Positions 47,291 through 52,211 of a DNA stretch of 52,211 bases are shown piece after piece. The notes beneath the pieces were generated by a model that was given only the letters and a program-made list of their open reading frames with translations, made no database searches and was not told the origin of the DNA. Source of the stretch: Carex sylvatica (Eukaryota; Streptophyta; Magnoliopsida; Poales; Cyperaceae); assembly GCA_964058845.1 (NCBI GenBank), contig CAXKVR010000349.1:1-52211 (forward strand), given 5' to 3'. A program made the translations under genes and the position numbers. Positions within the stretch are counted from its first letter, which is position 1. Each line of letters opens with the position of its first letter.

Positions 47291-48116
47291 GGCAACTAAA
47301 AGAATGGCATCTGTTCTGAACACCTATATACCCATTGAAGCAATGCAGGGCTTCGTCACAGCTTACATTGAAAGACTCAAAACATTAGTATCAACCCACT
47401 TTGGAACAGAAAAAAAAAGTATATAAAAGATATCACAAAACGATTTAAACAGAAAATAAAAGTGGTACTATTAAAAAAAATTAAAAAATTATTTGTACTG
47501 TTTAGTTTTATATGAAACTAGTCTGAATTTTGGTACTGTAGTACAATATATTGGTATCAAAGTTGATATCATAGTAAAATATATATGTATCAAGAGTTTC
47601 AGAATTATTTTTGCACTGAAGATATATATCTATGGTTTATAACTAATAATATTTATTAACAAAATTTGGCATCGACAACTTGAATAGGATAGCTTTGTCT
47701 ATAGTCTCTCCTATACACTATAATCATTATCTAAACACTGCTACAGACTAGCTACTATAAGCTATTTAATTATTCAGTATAAACATGGTCATACCGACAT
47801 TTCTAATGTCACATTCATCAAACTAATTATGTGATTAAGCTAGCATTGAACTTGATAAGACATTGAATATATTCTATTACCATAGCCCTTTAAATCATCT
47901 CCCTTCGGCTTCTCACTGAAGGAAATGACTCTTCCTGTGTTGTCTATCCTCATCAATCCAAAATCTGAAGCACAATTGTCAAGACAAAATCAAATACCTA
48001 CAGGTTAATTAACAATGACAACGGATGCACTTCAACAACATAAAATATACTTGTCTAAGTTACCTGTTGTCCATAGGCAAACATGAGAATATTACATCAG
48101 CACCACTGTCTGGTGA
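47291..48116 (-). pseudogene. ADP-glucose pyrophosphorylase large-subunit pseudogene, three exons
   Basis: On the minus strand: exon at 48116-48064 (SGADVIFSCLPMDN), exon at about 47973-47881 ([28 protein letters not shown]) and exon at about 47395-47291 (VDTNVLSLSM, KPCIASMGI, VFRTDAILL). These match consecutive exons of the starch-synthesis enzyme AGPase large subunit, which makes ADP-glucose in plastids. Exon three contains two stops (TAA, TAG). Exon two lacks a proper acceptor, and the expected Arg before ASDFG is Cys. Other exons are absent nearby. It is a dead fragment of the gene. Confidence 0.82.
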
Positions 48117-48589
48117 CTGCATGCAAAAAAAAGTATAAATCAGAATGGGCTGTGGTACGGGTTTATAACTAAGAATATTCTTTAGGGCTGTGTTCTGAAT
48201 GATAGTTCCCTTTCTGAAGGGCTGTGGTACGGGTTTATTGAAGCAGCAAAGATGGAACATGGAATCATCTCTTTTTTATGCCTACATAGAAGAGTAAAAA
48301 GCACACTTTATATTTTTCTATTAGTGTGCTTTCCTCCTTGAACAAGCCAATCCTAGAAATTAGGAATAAATTAACTTAGTAAAATGCTTTCCTCCTTGGA
48401 CAAGCCAATCATCATATGAACACCTCATATCAGATATACCATTTGATTGCTTTGAGCAATAAAGAACTATTATGTAGGCATTTGACTATAAGAAAAAAGA
48501 AAAGGGAATTTTGGCTAGGTGCAGAGTGGAACAATATGGTACCAGAATGAGATGATGGATTCTTCGGTGTACAATTTCTCCAGCTGGCT
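48117..48589. other. Intergenic DNA with a short direct repeat
   Basis: GGGCTGTGGTACGGGTTTAT occurs at 48148 and 48221, and TGCTTTCCTCCTTG(A/G)ACAAGCCAATC at 48328 and 48384. No gene is seen. Confidence 0.6.
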
Positions 48590-49575
48590 GTTTTCCACAC
48601 CAAAGTAGTGAGATGATTGCTACCACTCGTTTTGCTTCTAGCAAGACTGTTCAATGATCACAAGCAGATTTCCAACTTCTATATACCTAGTGCAACAGAC
48701 TTGCAAGCATGTGCTACAGCTGTTTTGAAAAGCATGCGGCTGTGACAGGAGATTAACTGGAGTGATGCAATTAGCACCAAACACTTTTTCAAATACAACA
48801 TTCAAATTAATAAAGATATTTAACATTTTAATAATGGTACATGTGATGTGGGTTTCCCGTCACGACCTAAGATACATGCATGGTGTGCTTGTTACAAACA
48901 GAAGCAGATGTCAGACTATTGCGAGCGAATGGTATCATACCAAGCACAAGCAATAGACAGACATCTACTTCTATTTGTAACAATCACACCATGATGCAAC
49001 ATAGGCCGTGGTACATGTGATGTGGGTTTCCTGTCACAGTCTAAGATACATGCATTGTGCTTGTTACAAACAGAAGCAGATGTTAGACTATTGCAAGCGA
49101 ATGGTATCGTACCAAGCACAAGCAATAGACTGACATCTACTTCTATTTGTACCAATCACACCATGATGCAACATAGGCTATGGTACATCACGATCTAAGA
49201 TACATGCATGGTGTGCTTGTTACAAACAGAAGCAGATGTTAGACTATTGCGAGCGAATGGTATCATACCAAGCACAAGCAATAGACTGACATCTATTTCT
49301 ATTTGTAACAATCACACCATGATGCAACATATGCCGTGACGGGGAATCCACATCACATGTACCACCATTGCCATTCAAATGTTAAAAAATCTTTATATAT
49401 TTGAATGTTGTGTTGGAAAAGATGACAAGGTGCTCATTGCGTCAATCTCACATCACAGTAACACGCATTAATGGAGCCACCAGCATGCTTTTCAAAAACA
49501 AATGCAGATTCTTGCAAGTTTGTTGCACTAGGAATATAAAAGTCGGAGATTGGTAGCAAGATTATCCTCCCTCGT
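48590..49575. repeat. Large inverted repeat with a central tandem hairpin array
   Basis: The left arm (about 48590-48870) and right arm (about 49330-49575) pair in reverse. TATACCTAGTGCAACA / TGTTGCACTAGGAATA, TTTTGAAAAGCATGC / GCATGCTTTTCAAAA, ACAACATTCAAAT / ATTTGAATGTTGTGT and GGTACATGTGATGTGG / CCACATCACATGTACC all appear in the right order. Between them lie three tandem hairpin units. No inverted terminal transposon signature or target duplication was found. No coding sequence is recognised. Confidence 0.85.
48836..49330. repeat. Three tandem ~173 bp units, each with a ~113 nt hairpin
   Basis: Units start with GGTAC at 48836, 49010 and 49182 (spacing 174 and 172). Each contains a near-perfect stem: GTTACAAACAGAAGCAGATG pairs with CATCTACTTCTATTTGTAAC, extending to ATGGTGTG / CACACCAT at the base and CTATTGC / GCAATAG near the loop. 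Hairpins span about 48880-48992, 49051-49163 and 49207-49322. In a minus-strand transcript two of the C/T mismatches in each stem become G:U pairs. Candidate small-RNA precursors; expression is unknown. Confidence 0.85.
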
Positions 49576-49599
49576 TTTGGTTTTTTGGTTGCATCAACT

Positions 49600-49730
49600 T
49601 TGACTCACTCTGGCCTCAGTCAAAATAAACTTGGAGGATTTGATGCACATGCACATCACTGCAACACCTGTTCAGCTACCTTCCCGGGCTACCAAGAATT
49701 TGGAGGCCATGGTGTTGTCACACCATGTGA
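49600..49730 (+). pseudogene. Possible C2H2 zinc-finger (QALGGH-type) fragment
   Basis: HHCNTCSATFPGYQEFGGHG resembles the plant-specific C2H2 finger C-x2-C-x3-F-x2-YQALGGH-x3-H. QEFGGH stands for QALGGH and the last His is lost (GVVTPC). No second finger or EAR motif is seen. It may be a chance or decayed match. It lies just outside the large inverted repeat. Confidence 0.3.
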
Positions 49731-49739
49731 CGCCTGTAC

Positions 49740-50200
49740 CTCATGGACGTGCAAAAATATGAAGGTACTGGTGGGCACGTATATTAGTCTATGCGACCCA
49801 CTCATTGGCACCTGTCGTGTAAGGAATAATAAGTGTCTCATAAAACCTAATATGACAAGAAAAAAATGTAGGCTACTTTGTTATATGTATAATACATTAT
49901 TGTGGGTCCCAATACCACCACCTGCAATAACTGCTGCTACATTTTTTGGGCCAAAAGGAATACTAGATTAGAAAAGTTCATCAACACTTCCTTACAAAAT
50001 CCTCTTATTACAACACGACCCCGCGTCCAGTTTGGTAAAGAAGAATTTGCAAAACTTACTAACAGACCCAAAATAGTTTTTGTGTATTCTCTTTTTAGGT
50101 AAGAATACTAAATTTCAGGTAAAGAGCGAAGGTGCATTATTGATAAAAGGTAGGCGATGTGCGACAAAAATTAAGAAAGGGAAAGGAAGAAACTGGACTC
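49740..50200. other. Intergenic DNA, no gene seen
   Basis: The open frame 49585-49971 crosses into this stretch without further recognisable sequence. Confidence 0.4.
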
Positions 50201-50217
50201 AACTTCTCATCAGAAGC

Positions 50218-50425
50218 ATCAAGCTTCTCTCTAACAATCAGATCTGAAGCAAAAGTAAAAGTTTAAGAAAAAAGATTCTCTAACAATCAGATCTGAAGCA
50301 AAAGTAAGAGTTTAAGAAGAAAAGCTTCTCTCCAGCAATCAGATCTGATCTGAAGCAAAAGAAAGAGTTTAAGAAAAAGCTTAATCAGATCTGAAGCAAA
50401 AGTAAAAGTTTAAGAAAAATTGAGA
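50218..50425 (-). repeat. Four tandem ~55 bp repeats in leader-like DNA
   Basis: Variants of AATCAGATCTGAAGCAAAAG followed by TAAAAGTTTAAGAAAA and CTTCTCT repeat four times (50235, 50286, 50337, 50384). Toward 50640 the DNA is GA-rich with a (GAAAGA)n tract at 50551-50582. On the minus strand this is CT-rich and follows GAGCTAGGGTTTTAATT, like a plant promoter and 5' UTR. No coding exon is attached. Confidence 0.75.
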
Positions 50426-50639
50426 GATTGAGTATATTTAGGAGCCGGGGCGACAGAGGAGAGGCGGTACACGGAGAGGTGAGAGAGGCGTCGAAAAGGG
50501 AGGGTGGCGGACCGGTAAAGAGAGAGATTCGTGGGGCTCAAGTTCTCAACGAAAGAGAAAGAGAAAGAGAAAGAGAAAGAGAGACTGAAAGAGGAGCCGC
50601 TCAGATTTCAGAACAAATAGCTAATTAAAACCCTAGCTC

Positions 50640-51400
50640 ATTTATTTATTTATTTTCAAAATAAAAGCCCAACGGGCTGTCTGTAAGCTTGGTTTAAATT
50701 ATGTGTCTTGTCTGATTTCTCTAGATTCAACCTTATCTGACTTGACCTGTTATAGTGTCGTGCTGACCGGGTAAAAAAACGAGCCAGATGGATATGAGCG
50801 GGCTAATGGCCCAAAGCTCAATTACCATTCCTAAAATGACTAGTTTAAAATATTTTGTTTCAAAGTCCGAAATAATTTAAAAAAAAAAAAAAACAGTTAT
50901 ATACCGGTTCATTTTGAATATATCTCCAAAATTCAAAGTTTTTTTAATTATGATGTATTCCATGCATCGCATTGAAGTACTTATGGCATCTTTACTGTTT
51001 GCAAACTCCGCCTTTTTGCTTTTTTGTTGTTGTTGTTTTCAGTTGAAATTTTGTTTGTTTCTAATAGAAGAAGCAAATGTGCCTGAATTTGTTATATTTG
51101 GGCCGCGCAGTATTGTCTATACTAAATGTGCAATTAGATTGAATATAGACCGAATAAAATTTATGCCGTTTTCTTTTATCTTAGTACGAGAAAAAATTCA
51201 TATCTCATCATCTTAGCAAGGTATTTTCACCATAAAATTTATTGGATGGATGATGGCATTCCAGCATCTATATAAATATCTTTGAATTCAATATTCCTTT
51301 TTCATAGCTATTTTTTCACAGACTTTATCGCTATCACTATTTTAACCTTCTTATAGTTTATGGACGCTATCATTTTTTTTTTCCATGCCTAACTAGACTT
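50640..51400. other. AT-rich intergenic DNA
   Basis: No gene is recognised. The phrase AAAATAAAAG(C/T)C(C/T)AACGGGCTG (50660, and again at 51679) suggests a dispersed repeat. Confidence 0.5.
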
Positions 51401-51947
51401 GGAATCAGGGTGTAATCGGAGCGGATAAAGTTATCTAATATTAAATTCATATTCACATTTCAATCAATGGGTTTGAATACAATAAACAAATGTCAAAATT
51501 TAAAACTAAATACACCTTCTTGAGCCATGCAATTTCGTTTTTTCATATGTAAGTTACACATTCAATGTAACAACCCTTTTATATTAATCAAATACAGACT
51601 TATGAGAGGAACCAAAAAATATCATATTAGTGACGGGTAGACAAGACACGCGTCCACAAAAAGAATTCTTTTTTTCAAAATAAAAGTCTAACGGGCTGAC
51701 TGCAAGTTTGGTTTAGTGGTGCAAATGGATTGGATATTATCTGTATTCAGATCTGCATTTAAAAATTAGATACAAATATGGTTTAATATATATTATGAAA
51801 AAAATATTATATTATTCATCATTAAAAAAACGGATATCTATATTTATTTAATATTTATATCCATATAATATCTAATTTGTATCTGTATTCAAAAAATAAA
51901 AACGAATACAAATATAATTTTACCACTGTCCAGTCCTTTTACACCCC
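51401..51947. mobile_element. Probable diverged hAT-like element(s)
   Basis: CTAGACTT lies at 51393-51400 and 51948-51955. Inside the left copy is CAGGGTGTAATCGGAGCGGATAA, close to the start of the hAT element at 45706. The right end reads GTCCTTTTACACCCC. A second start-like sequence (TAGTGGTGCAAATGGATTGG at 51715) lies inside, so two elements may be nested. GGATATCTATATTT-type subterminal repeats are present. Confidence 0.5.
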
Positions 51948-51956
51948 CTAGACTTG

Positions 51957-52211
51957 CCCGTCGCTAATAAAAAATAATTATTTTTCTTAACGGAGTAATC
52001 ACATTAAAAATGACTATTCTTACTGCTTAAATATTTCAACTTGACATCAACTAGCTAGTTGGTATTACCATGCGACTAATCAGATTCAGCAGCTGCCTAT
52101 CTTGCCTAATTGGCGATAGGGGATAGCGGCTGATTAGTCGAATATGAAAATAATTTTTCGTTCGAGGCAGCAAAATGTACACAGCAGCACCTACTAGAGC
52201 TGTTACTTTTT
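51957..52211. other. End of window, no gene seen
   Basis: ATTAGTGACGGGTAGACAA (51627) and its near-inverse TTGCCCGTCGCTAAT (51954) may mark another MITE end. A short palindromic region (GCCTAATTGGCGAT... / ATCGGC-like) lies near 52100 but is not clear. Confidence 0.3.

Noticed and set aside
48836..49330. Repeat array as a CRISPR-like locus
   Set aside because: The units are ~173 bp, contiguous, each a hairpin, with no unique spacers, and the genome is a plant's.
1..52211. tRNA, rRNA or organelle-derived DNA
   Set aside because: No cloverleaf, conserved rRNA block or plastid/mitochondrial gene was recognised by eye; a tRNAscan-SE or organelle search would settle it.

Overview
The window is plant nuclear DNA, almost certainly from an angiosperm. 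It is AT-rich and its genes carry many introns. It holds Ty1/copia and gypsy-type retrotransposon pieces, LINEs, hAT and Mutator-like miniature elements, and recognisable plant gene families: a MIKC*-type MADS box gene, an ankyrin/PGG membrane protein, a PPR protein and an F-box/LRR fragment. The species cannot be named from sequence alone. All calls were made by eye; no search or folding was run.

Layout. 1-590 is the partial, inverted end of a long LTR that cuts into a dead copia element (591-2.8 kb). 3.1-10.6 kb holds foldback elements, including one of 3.2 kb with ~150 bp inverted termini, and a truncated LINE. 11.7-16.3 kb is a MADS gene whose ten coding exons join in phase (295 aa). 17.39-22.97 kb is a complete-length but broken copia element on the minus strand with both LTRs. 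23.9-26.4 kb is an ankyrin/PGG gene (four exons, 713 aa, in phase). 27.0-28.7 kb is a two-exon PPR gene on the minus strand. 31.4-33.4 kb is a decayed CGI-58-type alpha/beta hydrolase pseudogene. 33.6-35.4 kb is a run of four foldback elements. 35.4-41.1 kb is a LINE interrupted by a 207 bp hAT MITE and a 1,812 bp solo LTR, both with perfect target-site duplications. 42.7-44.0 kb has promoter-like DNA followed by an inverted duplication of an F-box/LRR fragment. 45.7-46.5 kb is a hAT element with a perfect 8 bp duplication. 47.3-48.1 kb is an ADP-glucose pyrophosphorylase large-subunit pseudogene. 48.6-49.6 kb is a large foldback with three tandem ~113 nt hairpins at its centre. The rest is AT-rich intergenic DNA with repeats and microsatellites.

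Three protein genes look intact (MADS, ankyrin/PGG, PPR). They are unrelated and form no pathway. The most interesting material is structural: hairpin loci that could yield small RNAs, and a group of foldback elements that share internal motifs but carry a different palindrome near each terminus.
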